From the NCBI GenBank assembly GCA_963739615.1, contig CAVUBD010000008.1:19081-83080 (forward strand): a stretch of 64,000 bases of DNA, in the 5' to 3' direction. The translations under genes were made by a program, and so were the position numbers. Source of the stretch: Palsa-504 sp963739615 (lineage in GTDB: Bacteria; Actinomycetota; Actinomycetes; Streptosporangiales; Streptosporangiaceae). This document shows positions 51,464-60,352 of the stretch, piece after piece; the stretch's first letter is position 1; each line of letters opens with the position of its first letter. The notes under the pieces were generated by a model, which did not search any database, was not told the DNA's origin, and was given only the letters and a program-made list of their open reading frames with translations.

Positions 51464-54400
51464 TTATCTTTCTTCCCGGCTGAGGGCGACCTTGACGAAG
51501 GCGTCCCCGGCGGGCTGCGGGGCGGCGGTGATCTCCGTCGGCGGGCGGACCTCCAGGCTCACGGCCAGCGTCTCCGCGGCGATGAACCCGGCGTGCGCCC
51601 GTACCGCCTCGGCCACCGCGCCCCCGGCGCCGATGCTGAGCCGGATCCGGTCCGAGACGGCCAGGCCCGCGTCCCGGCGGGCCTGCTGCACGATCCGCAC
51701 CACGTCGCGTGCGGTGCCTTCGGCCGCGAGCTCGGGGGTCACCCGGGTGTCCAGCGCGATCAGGCCGGCGTTGCCCGGCAGCGCCGAGGTCGAGCCGGGG
51801 TCGGCTGCGGCCAGCTTCAGGTCGTACTCGCCCGGCCGGAGCTCAACGCCCGCCGCGGTGATGCCGTCGCCCGACTGGACCCAGGCGCCCGCCTTGACGG
51901 CCCTGATGACCTCCTGCACCTTGGCGCCGAGCCGGGGCCCGAGCTGCCGGGGGTTCACCGCGAGCTCGAAGGTGCCAAGCCGGGCCGGGTCGGCGGACAG
52001 CTCGACCCTCTTGACGTTGACCTCCTCGGCGATCAGGCCGCTGAACGGCGCCAGCGACCCGGCGTCCGGGTGCGCGATGGTGAGCGAGGCGAGCGGCAGC
52101 CGGACCCGCAGCTGGCGGGCCTTGCGCAGGCCGAGCGCGGTGCTGCAGGCGGCCCGGACCAGGTCCATGGCCCCGGTCAGCTTCTCGTCGGCCGGCCAGC
52201 CGCTGACGTCGGGCCACGACGTCAGGTGCACGCTCGGCTCGCCGGTCAGCCCGCGCCAGATGGCCTCCGTGGTCAGCGGCAGCAGCGGCGCGGCCGCCCG
52301 GCAGGTGGTCTCGAGCACCGTCCACAAGGTGTCGAGCGCGGCCAGCTCGCCGGCCCAGAACCGGGGCCGCGACCGGCGGATGTACCAGTTGGTCAGCACC
52401 TCGAGGTGCTCCCGCAGCGCGAGGCAAGCGCCGCCGACGTCATAGCCGTCGAGCAGCCGCTCGATCTCGGTCACCGCGGTCCGGGTCTTGGTCAGGATGT
52501 AGCGGTCGAGCACGTGCTCGCCCGTGGTCGAGCGCCGCGCGGCGTAGGACTCGGCGTTGGCGTAAAGGGCGAAGAAGTAGTAGCTGTTCCACAGCGGCAA
52601 GATGGCCTGCCGGACGGCGTCCCTGATGCCCTGGGAGGTGACGACCAGGTTGCCGCCGCGCAGCACCGGGCTGGCCATCAGGAACCAGCGCATGGCGTCG
52701 GAGCCGAAGGTGTCGAACACCTCGTTCACGTCCGGGTAGTTGCGCAGGCTCTTGGACATCTTCTGGCCGTCGTTGCCGAGCACGATGCCGTGGCTGACGC
52801 AGGAACGGAAGGCGGGCCGGTCGAACAGCGCGGTGGCCAGCACGTGCAGCGTGTAGAACCAGCCCCGGGTCTGGCCGATGTACTCGACGATGAAGTCGCC
52901 CGGGTAGTGGCCGTCGAACCAGTCGCGGTTCTCGAACGGGTAGTGCACCTGGGCGAACGGCATCGACCCTGACTCGAACCAGCAGTCAAGCACCTCGGGC
53001 ACCCGGCGCATCGTGGACCGGCCGGTCGGGTCGTCCGGGTTCGGCCGGGTGAGCTCGTCGATGCCGGGCCGGTGCAGGTCCTCCGGCCGGACGCCGAAGT
53101 CGCGCTCGAGCTCGTCAAGCGACCCGTACACGTCGGTGCGCGGGTAGGCCGGGTCGTCGCTCTGCCAGACCGGGATCGGCGAGCCCCAGAACCGGTTCCG
53201 GCTGATCGACCAGTCCCGCGCTCCTGCTAGCCACTTGCCGAACTGGCCGTCCTTGACGTGCCCAGGGACCCAGGTGATCTGCTCGTTCAGCTCGACCATC
53301 CGATCGGAGAACGTGCTCACCGCGACGAACCAGCTCGACACGGCCTTGTAGATCAGCGGGTTACGGCAGCGCCAGCAGTGCGGGTAGGAGTGCGTGTAGG
53401 TCTGGCTGCGCACCAGGTCACCCTGCTCGCGCAGCCTGGCCGTGATCCCGGCGTTCGCGTCGAAGACGTGCTGTCCCTCGAAGTCGGGCACCACCGAGGT
53501 GAACCGGGCCTGGTCGTCGACGGTGAGCACGGTCGGGATGCCGGCCGCGGTGCAGGCCAGGGCGTCGGCCTCGCCGTAGGCGGGGGCCATGTGCACCACC
53601 CCGGTGCCGTCCTCGGTCGTGACGTCGTCGGACAGGATCACCCGGAACGCGTTCTGGGTACCGAACGTGTCCGCATCGGCCAGGTAGGGCAGCAGCGGCT
53701 GGTACCGGCGCCCGGCCAGCTCGGCGCCGGTCAGCGTGCCGGCGACCGCGGCGCCTTCCAGCTCCCGCTCGTAGGCGGCCTGCCGGTCGGCGGCCAGGAT
53801 GTACCGCTCGCCGTCCTTGGCCAGCACCACGTAGCTGATGTCCGCGCCGACCGCGCAGGCCAGGTTGGACGGCAGCGTCCACGGCGTGGTGGTCCAGGCC
53901 AGCAGCCACTCCCCGGTCTCCAGCTTGAACCGGACCGTGACCGAGGGATCCTGCCGCTCGGCGTAGGTGTCGTCGTCCATCCGCAGCTCGTGGTTGGACA
54001 GCGGGGTCTCGCACCGCCAGCAGTAGGGCAGCACCTTGAAGCCCTGGTAGACCAGGCCCTTGTCCCACAGCTGCTTGAACGCCCACATGACGCTCTCCAT
54101 GTAGGGCGTATCGAGCGTCTTGTAGTCGTGGTCGAAGTCGACCCAGCGGGCCTGCCTGGTCACGTACTCGCGCCATTCGCGGGTGTAGCGCAGCACCGAC
54201 TCGCGGCAGGCCGCGTTGAACTTCTCGATGCCCATCGCGACGATCTCGGCCTTGCCCGAGATGCCGAGCAGGCGCTCCGCCTCCACCTCGGCGGGCAGGC
54301 CGTGGCAGTCCCAGCCGAACCGGCGCTCCACCCGCTTCCCCTGCATGGTACGGAAGCGCGGCACCAGGTCCTTGACGTAGCCGGTGATCAGGTGGCCGTA

Positions 54401-54631
54401 GTGCGGCAGCCCGTTGGCGAACGGCGGCCCGTCGTAGAACACGAACTCGTCGTCCGCCGGGCGCTCCTCGACCGAGGCGCGGAAGGTGTCGTGGGCCTGC
54501 CAGTACGCCAGGACGTCGCGCTCGAGGGCGGGAAAGTCCGGCTGGGCGGGCACGCCGACGCCGGCGGCCTGCGTGCGGGCGGCCTGCGTGCGGGCGGCCT
54601 GCATGTCGGCGGAGCGTGGGTAGACGGCCAT
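51464..54631 (-). CDS. ileS: Isoleucyl-tRNA synthetase
   Basis: Class I synthetase that charges tRNA-Ile, with editing of misactivated valine. The 1055-residue length fits the long actinobacterial/eukaryotic-like type. Visible signatures: FYDGPPFANGLPHYGHLITG (HIGH motif as HYGH), RFGWDCHGLPAEVE, the CP1 editing domain (LAWTTTPWTLPSNLA), DWSISRNRFWGSPIPVW, WFESGSMPFAQVHYPFENRD, KMSKSLRNYPDV (KMSKS) and the anticodon-binding helical end. I start at ATG 54631 (MAVYPRSADM). An AARTQAARTQAA repeat follows the start. A T-box leader precedes it. Confidence 0.97.
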   Translation of the reverse strand: MAVYPRSADMQAARTQAARTQAAGVGVPAQPDFPALERDVLAYWQAHDTFRASVEERPADDEFVFYDGPPFANGLPHYGHLITGYVKDLVPRFRTMQGKRVERRFGWDCHGLPAEVEAERLLGISGKAEIVAMGIEKFNAACRESVLRYTREWREYVTRQARWVDFDHDYKTLDTPYMESVMWAFKQLWDKGLVYQGFKVLPYCWRCETPLSNHELRMDDDTYAERQDPSVTVRFKLETGEWLLAWTTTPWTLPSNLACAVGADISYVVLAKDGERYILAADRQAAYERELEGAAVAGTLTGAELAGRRYQPLLPYLADADTFGTQNAFRVILSDDVTTEDGTGVVHMAPAYGEADALACTAAGIPTVLTVDDQARFTSVVPDFEGQHVFDANAGITARLREQGDLVRSQTYTHSYPHCWRCRNPLIYKAVSSWFVAVSTFSDRMVELNEQITWVPGHVKDGQFGKWLAGARDWSISRNRFWGSPIPVWQSDDPAYPRTDVYGSLDELERDFGVRPEDLHRPGIDELTRPNPDDPTGRSTMRRVPEVLDCWFESGSMPFAQVHYPFENRDWFDGHYPGDFIVEYIGQTRGWFYTLHVLATALFDRPAFRSCVSHGIVLGNDGQKMSKSLRNYPDVNEVFDTFGSDAMRWFLMASPVLRGGNLVVTSQGIRDAVRQAILPLWNSYYFFALYANAESYAARRSTTGEHVLDRYILTKTRTAVTEIERLLDGYDVGGACLALREHLEVLTNWYIRRSRPRFWAGELAALDTLWTVLETTCRAAAPLLPLTTEAIWRGLTGEPSVHLTSWPDVSGWPADEKLTGAMDLVRAACSTALGLRKARQLRVRLPLASLTIAHPDAGSLAPFSGLIAEEVNVKRVELSADPARLGTFELAVNPRQLGPRLGAKVQEVIRAVKAGAWVQSGDGITAAGVELRPGEYDLKLAAADPGSTSALPGNAGLIALDTRVTPELAAEGTARDVVRIVQQARRDAGLAVSDRIRLSIGAGGAVAEAVRAHAGFIAAETLAVSLEVRPPTEITAAPQPAGDAFVKVALSREER

Positions 54632-54840
54632 TGGTGAGTCCTCGCGGTGCGGTCGGCTGGGCCGCGAGGACGACGCGCCCGCTCCCGTGCGGGCGTACCG
54701 CGGTACCACCTCGCTTGCCGCCGGTTTCCGGCGGCCGCTCGTCACCCGGCTGTGACGGGCCGGACCCGCCCGGTTCTAGTCAGGCCGCGCGCGGCCCTTT
54801 CTTCCGGGGGCTCCCCGGTGATAGCCGGATCAACGCCATG
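54632..54840 (-). promoter_or_regulatory. T-box riboswitch (isoleucine, translational type) upstream of ileS
   Basis: Read on the minus strand, the region ends with GAGGTGGTACCGCGG (54699-54713), the universal T-box bulge that pairs with the CCA end of uncharged tRNA, followed by TCGTCCTCG and a second hairpin that covers the ileS ribosome binding site. Near 54809-54826 stem I reads GGCTATCACCGGGGAGCC, whose ATC (54820-54822) is the isoleucine specifier codon. Actinobacterial ileS T-boxes of this shape act at translation initiation, not by termination. Confidence 0.9.
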
Positions 54841-54851
54841 TCCGTATCAGC

Positions 54852-55910
54852 TTATCCGCTGCCGCCGATATTCCGCGGGGTTCCCGCGAGCCACTTGTCG
54901 ATCCCGGTCAGCAGTTCCGATTGCAGCGCTGCGGGCGCGGCCGAGCCGAGGACCGAGGCGCGGGCCAGGTCGGCGAGCTCGGAGTCGGTACAGCCGTGCG
55001 CGTGCCGGGCGATCTCGTACTGCGCCGCCAGCCGCGGGCCGAACAGCAGCGGGTCGTCTGCCCCGAGTGCGACCGGCACGCCGGCCTCGAACAGGAGGCG
55101 GAGCGGGACCTGCGACGGGACCGGCGCGACGCCTAGCGCGACGTTCGAGGACGGGCATACCTCGCAGGTAATGCCGTCGGCGGCCAGCCGCTTGACCAGG
55201 GCGGGGTCCTCGGCGGCCCGGATGCCGTGGCCGATCCTGTCCGCGTGCAGGTCGTCCAGGCAATCCGCGACGCTGGCCGGGCCGGCCAGCTCGCCGCCGT
55301 GCGGCACCAGGAGCAGCCCGGCCCGTCCGGCGATGCGGAACGCGGCGGCGAAGTCGCGGGCGGGCCCGCGCCGCTCGTCGTTCGACAGGCCGAACCCGGT
55401 CACCCCCCGGCCCGCGTACCGGGCGGCCAGCCGCGCCAGGGTCCTGGCCTCCAGCGGATGCTTGGTCCGGTTGGCCGCGACGATGACGCCGATCCCGACC
55501 CCGGTGGCCCGCGCCGCCTCCGCGGCGGCGTCCAGGACCAGTTCGGTCATCGCGGTGATCCCGCCGAACCGCGCGGCGTAACCGGACGGGTCGACCTGGA
55601 TTTCCAGCCAGCGCGAGCCCTCCGCCCGTTCGTCCTCGGCGGTCTCGGTCATCAGCCGCCGCACGTCGCCGGGCGTGCGCAGCACCGAGCGCGCGGTGTC
55701 GTACAGCCGCTGGAACCGGAACCAGCCGCGCTCGTCGGCGCCGCTCAGCTGCGGCGGCCAGTCCGCGGTGAGCGCGGGCGGCAGCCGGACGCCGTGCACC
55801 CGGGCCAGCTCGACCAGTGTCGCGTGCCGCATCGACCCGGTGAAGTGCAGGTGCAGGTGCGCCTTGGGCAGAGTGGCCAGCGGCCCTGGGGCTCGCGGGG
55901 GACACTGCAT
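54852..55910 (-). CDS. add: Adenosine deaminase-family enzyme
   Basis: A 352-residue metal-dependent deaminase. LPKAHLHLHFTGSMRHATL holds the HxH zinc motif (with Phe-Thr instead of the usual Glu-Gly after it), LLVPHGGELAGPASVADCL the catalytic Glu and third His, RIGHGIRAAEDPALVKRL and CEVCPSSNVALGV the family core, and VPVALGADDPLLFGPRL the catalytic Asp pair. The HFTGS and ADDP variants are common in actinobacterial adenosine deaminase-like proteins, some of which prefer other purines. It lies on the same strand just upstream of the ileS leader. Confidence 0.88.
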   Translation of the reverse strand: MQCPPRAPGPLATLPKAHLHLHFTGSMRHATLVELARVHGVRLPPALTADWPPQLSGADERGWFRFQRLYDTARSVLRTPGDVRRLMTETAEDERAEGSRWLEIQVDPSGYAARFGGITAMTELVLDAAAEAARATGVGIGVIVAANRTKHPLEARTLARLAARYAGRGVTGFGLSNDERRGPARDFAAAFRIAGRAGLLLVPHGGELAGPASVADCLDDLHADRIGHGIRAAEDPALVKRLAADGITCEVCPSSNVALGVAPVPSQVPLRLLFEAGVPVALGADDPLLFGPRLAAQYEIARHAHGCTDSELADLARASVLGSAAPAALQSELLTGIDKWLAGTPRNIGGSG

Positions 55911-55928
55911 CGGCCCAGTGTGCCGTGC

Positions 55929-57131
55929 CTAGCTGGCGTCCGTGAGCAGCTTGGCCATCCGCGCGATGCCTTCCTCGAGGTCGGCGTCGCCGAGTGCGCA
56001 CGAAAGCCGGAAATATCCGGGCGTACCGAATGCCTCGCCGGGTACCACCGCGACTTCCGCCTCGTCCAGGATGAGGCCCGCCAGTTCCGCCGACGTCTGC
56101 GGCCTGCGCCCGGCTATCTCCCGGCCGAGCAGCCCCTTGACGCTGGGGTAGCAGTAGAAGGCGCCTTGCGGCTCCGGGCAGACGATGCCGGGGATCTCGT
56201 TCAGCATCCTGGTCATGGTCAGCCTGCGCCGGTCGAACGCGGCCCGCATGGTGGCGACGGCGGCCAGGTCCCCGGAGACGGCGGCGAGCGCGGCCGCCTG
56301 CGCCACGTTGCAGACGTTGGAGGTGGCGTGGCTCTGCAGGTTGGCCGCGGCGCTGATCACGTCGCGCGGGCCGATCATCCAGCCGACCCGCCAGCCGGTC
56401 ATGGCGTAGGTCTTCGCCACGCCGTTCAGCACGACACAGGTGTCCGCGATTTCCGGCGTCTGGACCGGGATGGAGGAGAACGTGGCGTCGCCGTAGACCA
56501 GGTGCTCGTAGATCTCGTCGGTGATCACCCACAGCTCGTTGGCCGCGGCCCACCGGCCGATCTCGGCTACCTGCTCCGGCGGGTACACCGCGCCGGTCGG
56601 GTTGGACGGCGACACGAAAAGCAGCGCCTTGGTCCGGCTGGTGCGGGCCGCCTCCAGGTCCTCGACGCTGGCCAGGTACCCGGATCGCTCGTCGGTCAGC
56701 ACCGGCCGCATGACGCCGCCGGCCAGCGCGATGACCTCGGGATAGGTGGTCCAGTACGGCGCGGGCACGATCACCTCGTCACCCGGGTCGGTCAAGGCGG
56801 CGAACGCCTCGTACACCGCGTGCTTGCCGCCGTTGGTGACCAGGACCTGGCTGGGCTCGACCCGGTAGCCGGAATCCCTCTCGGTCTTCGCCGCGATCGC
56901 CGCCCTGAGCTCGGGCAGGCCTGCCGCCGGGGTGTACTTGTGGAACCGCGGCTCGGCGCACGCGCGCTGCGCGGCCTCGACGATGTAGCCGGGGGTCGGG
57001 AAATCCGGCTCGCCGGCCCCGAAGCCGATGACCGGCCTGCCGGCCGCCTTCAGCGCCTTGGCCTTGGCGTCCACGGCCAGCGTGGCGGATTCGGAGATAG
57101 CGGAGACGCGTGCGGAGACTCTGGTAGACAT
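55929..57131 (-). CDS. aspC: Aspartate aminotransferase (class I, pyridoxal phosphate)
   Basis: A 400-residue fold-type I aminotransferase: VIGFGAGEPDFPTPGYIVEA, YTPAAGLPELRAAIA, VTNGGKHAVYEAFAALTDPG, SPSNPTGAVYPPEQVAEIG, ITDEIYEHLVYGDATFSS with the PLP Asp/Tyr, VLNGVAKTYAMTGWRVGWMI with the PLP lysine, and YFRLSCALGDADLEEGIARM with the substrate Arg. It interconverts aspartate and oxaloacetate with glutamate. In actinobacteria this gene regularly lies next to secE/nusG. ATG 57131 (MSTRVSARVS) has ATGTGCTCC context in the opposite strand; an upstream ATG is possible. Confidence 0.95.
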   Translation of the reverse strand: MSTRVSARVSAISESATLAVDAKAKALKAAGRPVIGFGAGEPDFPTPGYIVEAAQRACAEPRFHKYTPAAGLPELRAAIAAKTERDSGYRVEPSQVLVTNGGKHAVYEAFAALTDPGDEVIVPAPYWTTYPEVIALAGGVMRPVLTDERSGYLASVEDLEAARTSRTKALLFVSPSNPTGAVYPPEQVAEIGRWAAANELWVITDEIYEHLVYGDATFSSIPVQTPEIADTCVVLNGVAKTYAMTGWRVGWMIGPRDVISAAANLQSHATSNVCNVAQAAALAAVSGDLAAVATMRAAFDRRRLTMTRMLNEIPGIVCPEPQGAFYCYPSVKGLLGREIAGRRPQTSAELAGLILDEAEVAVVPGEAFGTPGYFRLSCALGDADLEEGIARMAKLLTDAS

Positions 57132-57362
57132 GTGCTCCATTGTCCCACCGGCGGACGATGCCAGGCGCATCATTTACCGTGGCCTGCCTCACGGCAGCCG
57201 CGCCTGCCTCCCCGTTTGAACTCTTCCGGCGGCTTTCTGCCCGCGCGGTTCGACGGGCGGGCGGTTGAGACGTACACTGCATGGACCGACAACGGTGCTG
57301 TCGTTGTGGCAGCGTGCCCGTGTACTTGCGGGCGGTTGCTGAAGCAGCGCGGTAAGAAGCCC

Positions 57363-57436
57363 AGGGCAGTAGCTCAATTGGCCAGAGTCCCGGTCTCCAA
57401 AACCGGTGGTTGGGGGTTCGAGTCCCTCCTGCCCTG
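57363..57436 (+). tRNA. tRNA-Trp (CCA)
   Basis: A 74-base cloverleaf: acceptor AGGGCAG pairs perfectly with CTGCCCT, discriminator G; D arm TAGCTCAATTGGCCAGAG; anticodon loop TCTCCAAAA carries CCA; T arm GGGGTTCGAGTCCCT. It lies 50 bases before secE, the usual actinobacterial arrangement. Confidence 0.97.
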
Positions 57437-57486
57437 CGAGTGCGATCCGGCGAACCCGCCATAGCCGGCGGACTATAGGTGAGGAT

Positions 57487-57741
57487 ATGGCAACTCAGAC
57501 ACGCGGTGACGCCGCGGAGAAACGGAGCGGAGCCGGGCGCGCATCCAAGCGCGACCAGCGGACCACACCCGCCCTGTTCTTCCGGCAGATGGTCGGCGAG
57601 CTTCGGAAGGTGATCTGGCCAACCCGTAAGGAGCTTGTCACCTACACGGTGGTCTGCCTTGCTTTCGTGGTCTTCATGGTCGTCGTCGTGACGACCCTGG
57701 ACTACGGGTTCACCAAGCTGGTATTCGAGGTATTCGGCTAA
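57487..57741 (+). CDS. secE: Preprotein translocase subunit SecE
   Basis: SecE clamps the SecY channel in the cytoplasmic membrane. The 84-residue protein has a basic cytoplasmic lead, the conserved amphipathic segment FFRQMVGELRKVIWPTRKEL and one membrane helix (YTVVCLAFVVFMVVVVTTLD). ATG 57487 follows GTGAGGAT. It heads the secE-nusG-rplK-rplA block. Confidence 0.96.
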   Translation: MATQTRGDAAEKRSGAGRASKRDQRTTPALFFRQMVGELRKVIWPTRKELVTYTVVCLAFVVFMVVVVTTLDYGFTKLVFEVFG

Positions 57742-57850
57742 GCGGCTGCCCGCGGTCCCGGCAAGGGGGGTCTGGAGGGATGGGTCCCCCCAGTCCGGGG
57801 GGGTTCCGGGGGGGTTGTCCCCCCGGGCTAGCACAGAGGAGAGAGCAATC

Positions 57851-58630
57851 GTGTCCGAGACCCAACTGGATTCCGCGGCGACGGGCGCGACCGAACCCGA
57901 TGCGGACCCTGGGGAGGCCGATGACGTGAGCGACTACAGCGACGAAGCCGACGGGCTTGACCCCGCGGGCGAAGCTGACGAAGCCGCCGTCCCGGCCGGC
58001 GATGCGCTGGATGAACCCGCTGACGGTGCCCAGGAGGAAACGGCTGACAGCGTGCGCGAGGAGTTCCAGCGCGAACTCCGCATGCTTCCCGGCGAATGGT
58101 ACGTCGTTCACTCGTACGCGGGTTACGAAAACCGGGTGAAGACCAACCTGGAAAGCCGTATCTCCTCGCTCAACATGGAGGACTTCATCTACCAGATCGA
58201 GGTCCCCGTCCATATGGTGACCGAGATCAAGGGCGGCAAGCGGCAGCAGGTCTCGGAGAAGGTGCTGCCCGGCTACATCCTGGTGCGCATGGATCTGACC
58301 GACGAGTCGTGGGCGGTGGTCCGCAACACGCCGGGGGTGACCGGCTTCGTCGGCCTGTCCAGCCGGCCGTCGCCGCTGCAGCTCGGCGAGGTGGCCAGCT
58401 TGCTCGCTCCCGAGCCTGAGCCGGGGACCAAGCAGGCCGAGGCCACGCGCACGTCCACGGTGGAATTCGAGGTCGGCGAGTCGGTTACCGTTATGGACGG
58501 GCCGTTCGCGACGCTCCCCGCGACCGTGAACGAGATCAATCCGGACACCCAGAAGCTCAAGGTGCTGGTCTCCATCTTCGGCCGCGAAACGCCGGTGGAG
58601 CTATCGTTCGACCAGGTCACAAAGATCTAG
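57851..58630 (+). CDS. nusG: Transcription elongation/termination factor NusG
   Basis: NusG binds RNA polymerase and links it to Rho or the ribosome. The 259 residues comprise an 80-residue acidic extension (DSAATGATEPDADPGEADDV and more Asp/Glu), typical of actinobacteria, the NGN domain (EWYVVHSYAGYENRVKTNLE, KVLPGYILVRMDLTDESWAV, VRNTPGVTGFVG) and a C-terminal KOW domain (FEVGESVTVMDGPFATLPAT). GTG 57851 follows GAGGAGAGAG. A striking G/C-tract region separates it from secE. Confidence 0.96.
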   Translation: MSETQLDSAATGATEPDADPGEADDVSDYSDEADGLDPAGEADEAAVPAGDALDEPADGAQEETADSVREEFQRELRMLPGEWYVVHSYAGYENRVKTNLESRISSLNMEDFIYQIEVPVHMVTEIKGGKRQQVSEKVLPGYILVRMDLTDESWAVVRNTPGVTGFVGLSSRPSPLQLGEVASLLAPEPEPGTKQAEATRTSTVEFEVGESVTVMDGPFATLPATVNEINPDTQKLKVLVSIFGRETPVELSFDQVTKI

Positions 58631-58661
58631 CCACCCAAGGTACAGGTAAGGAAATATTCGA

Positions 58662-59096
58662 ATGCCGCCAAGAAGGAAGAAGCTCGCCGCCGTCGTCAAG
58701 GTGCAGCTGCCGGCCGGCCAGGCCACTCCGGCGCCGCCCGTCGGCACCGCGCTGGGCCCGCACGGCGTGAACATCATGGATTTCGTCAAGCAGTACAACG
58801 CGGCCACGGAAAGCCAGCGGGGCAACATCATCCCGGTCGAGATCTCGATTTACGAGGACCGGAGCTTCACCTTCGTCACCAAGACGCCGCCCGCCGCCGA
58901 GCTGATCAAGAAGGCCGCCAGCGTGGACAAGGGCAGCGCCGAGCCGCACAAGACCAAGGTCGGCAGCATCTCCGCCGCCCAGGTCCGCGACATCGCCCAG
59001 ACCAAGATGCCCGACCTCAACGCGACCACGATCGAGGCGGCCGAGAAGATCATCGCCGGGACCGCCCGCTCGATGGGCATCAAGGTCCAGAGCTAA
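58662..59096 (+). CDS. rplK: 50S ribosomal protein L11
   Basis: A 144-residue GTPase-centre protein: VVKVQLPAGQATPAPPVGTA, LGPHGVNIMDFVKQYNAATE, SFTFVTKTPPAAELIKKAAS and the C-terminal helical domain VRDIAQTKMPDLNATTIEAA that binds 23S rRNA, the thiopeptide-binding site. ATG 58662 is preceded by GGTAAGGAAA. It is cotranscribed with rplA, 79 bases downstream. Confidence 0.97.
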   Translation: MPPRRKKLAAVVKVQLPAGQATPAPPVGTALGPHGVNIMDFVKQYNAATESQRGNIIPVEISIYEDRSFTFVTKTPPAAELIKKAASVDKGSAEPHKTKVGSISAAQVRDIAQTKMPDLNATTIEAAEKIIAGTARSMGIKVQS

Positions 59097-59175
59097 CCGC
59101 TGTTTTACCGCACGTTCCACGTGGCAGGGCCTCGCGCGGCCCGCTGACCACGACCTCCAGACCTAGGAGATAGCT

Positions 59176-59898
59176 ATGAAGCGCAGTAAGTCCTACCGCC
59201 AGGCCGATGAGCAGATCGACCACGAGCGGCTGTACACTCCCGCCGAGGCGGTCACGATCGCCAAGTCGGGCCAGGTGACGAAGTTCGACCCGACCGTCGA
59301 GGTGGCGCTGCGGCTCGGCGTTGACCCGCGCAAGCAGGACCAGATGGTCCGCGGCACGGTTAACCTGCCTAACGGCACAGGCAAGACAGCCCGGGTGCTC
59401 GTCTTCGCGATCGGCGACCGGGCCGAGGAGGCCCGCGCGGCCGGTGCGGACTACGTTGGCTCCGACGACCTGATCGAGCGCATCCAGGGCGGTTTCCTCG
59501 ACTTCGACGCGGTGGTCGCGACCCCTGACCTGATGGGCAAGGTCGGCCGCCTGGGTCGTGTGCTCGGCCCGCGGGGCCTGATGCCGAACCCGAAGACCGG
59601 CACCGTGACCCCGGACGTCGGCCGGGCCGTGACGGAAATCAAGGGCGGCAAGATCGAGTTCCGGACCGACAGGCACGGCAACCTCCACTTCATCATCGGC
59701 AAGGCGTCGTTCCCCTCCACCGCGCTGCTTGAGAACTACGCCGCCGCCCTCGACGAGGTGATCAGGCTCAAGCCCGCCGCGGCCAAGGGCCGGTACCTGA
59801 AGAAGGTCACCTTCACCACCACGATGGGTCCCGGCATCCCGGTCGACCCCAACAAGACCCGCGGCTTCACCGGCGAACTCGCCGAAGCCACCGCCTGA
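59176..59898 (+). CDS. rplA: 50S ribosomal protein L1
   Basis: A 240-residue L1-stalk protein that also represses its own operon in many bacteria. It shows SKSYRQADEQIDHERLYTPA, FDPTVEVALRLGVDPRKQDQ, MVRGTVNLPNGTGKTARVLV, LMGKVGRLGRVLGPRGLMPN and GPGIPVDPNKTRG. ATG 59176 follows AGGAGATA. Its stop codon lies in the first unit of a 15-base tandem repeat. Confidence 0.97.
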   Translation: MKRSKSYRQADEQIDHERLYTPAEAVTIAKSGQVTKFDPTVEVALRLGVDPRKQDQMVRGTVNLPNGTGKTARVLVFAIGDRAEEARAAGADYVGSDDLIERIQGGFLDFDAVVATPDLMGKVGRLGRVLGPRGLMPNPKTGTVTPDVGRAVTEIKGGKIEFRTDRHGNLHFIIGKASFPSTALLENYAAALDEVIRLKPAAAKGRYLKKVTFTTTMGPGIPVDPNKTRGFTGELAEATA

Positions 59899-59928
59899 GA
59901 ATCCACCGCCTGAGAATCCACCGCCTGA
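59888..59928 (+). repeat. 15-base tandem repeat across the rplA stop
   Basis: CCACCGCCTGAGAAT occurs at 59888-59902 and 59903-59917, followed by 11 bases of a third copy. The unit is a multiple of three and each carries CC-GCC-TGA, so the rplA frame meets the same stop three times. Confidence 0.9.
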
Positions 59929-59940
59929 CCCAAGCGTGTG

Positions 59941-59985
59941 GATGTGGCGCCCTGCACCCCTCTTTCGGGCAGGGTGCCACTTTCA
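59941..59985 (+). terminator. Stem-loop after rplA
   Basis: GTGGCGCCCTGC and GCAGGGTGCCAC form a stem of about 11 pairs (one mismatch) around a CTCTTTCG-containing loop, followed by TTTCAC. It separates the rplKA transcript from the rplJL leader. Confidence 0.7.
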
Positions 59986-60189
59986 CACGAATTCACGCGG
60001 CAGTGACCCGGGGTTCAAGTGCCTGGCGGGGGCGCTGTTGCCAGTGCAGCGTCCGGCTGGGCTTTCGCTGGCGCGATTTGGCCGGGGCGGGCCCAGACTG
60101 TACCCTGATGAACGCCGAAGACCGCTGGATTCCGTCGCGCTCGCGCGTCGGCCGAAGGCTCCGGCCGGGATCGTGCGATCCCGGGCGGG

Positions 60190-60352
60190 CATCCCGCGCA
60201 GGTGAACTGAGCTGTGTTACTCAGCCTTTCCTGGTTGGGTCGTGCCGCCCCGTGCGCCTTGCGCCGGGGCGTTTTTGCTGTCTTCAGCGGCTAGGCAAGT
60301 GCTTCAGCGACAACGACACGACAACAACGACAAGATAACGGAGAGGAGGCAC
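60190..60352 (+). promoter_or_regulatory. L10 leader with intrinsic attenuator upstream of rplJ
   Basis: The 5' leader contains an attenuator-like hairpin at 60246-60271 (CGCCCCG / CGGGGCG plus an inner GCGC pairing) followed by five T's at 60272-60276. Downstream AAC/GACAA-rich single-stranded sequence leads to the GAGAGGAGG ribosome binding site. Ribosomal protein L10 leaders regulate rplJL in many bacteria by binding L10-L12. The rest of the gap from 59986 shows no gene. Confidence 0.65.

Noticed and set aside
53258..54637. 459-codon + strand frame opposite ileS
   Set aside because: It is a shadow of the synthetase: low-complexity Val/Gly/Leu/Arg content and no motif.
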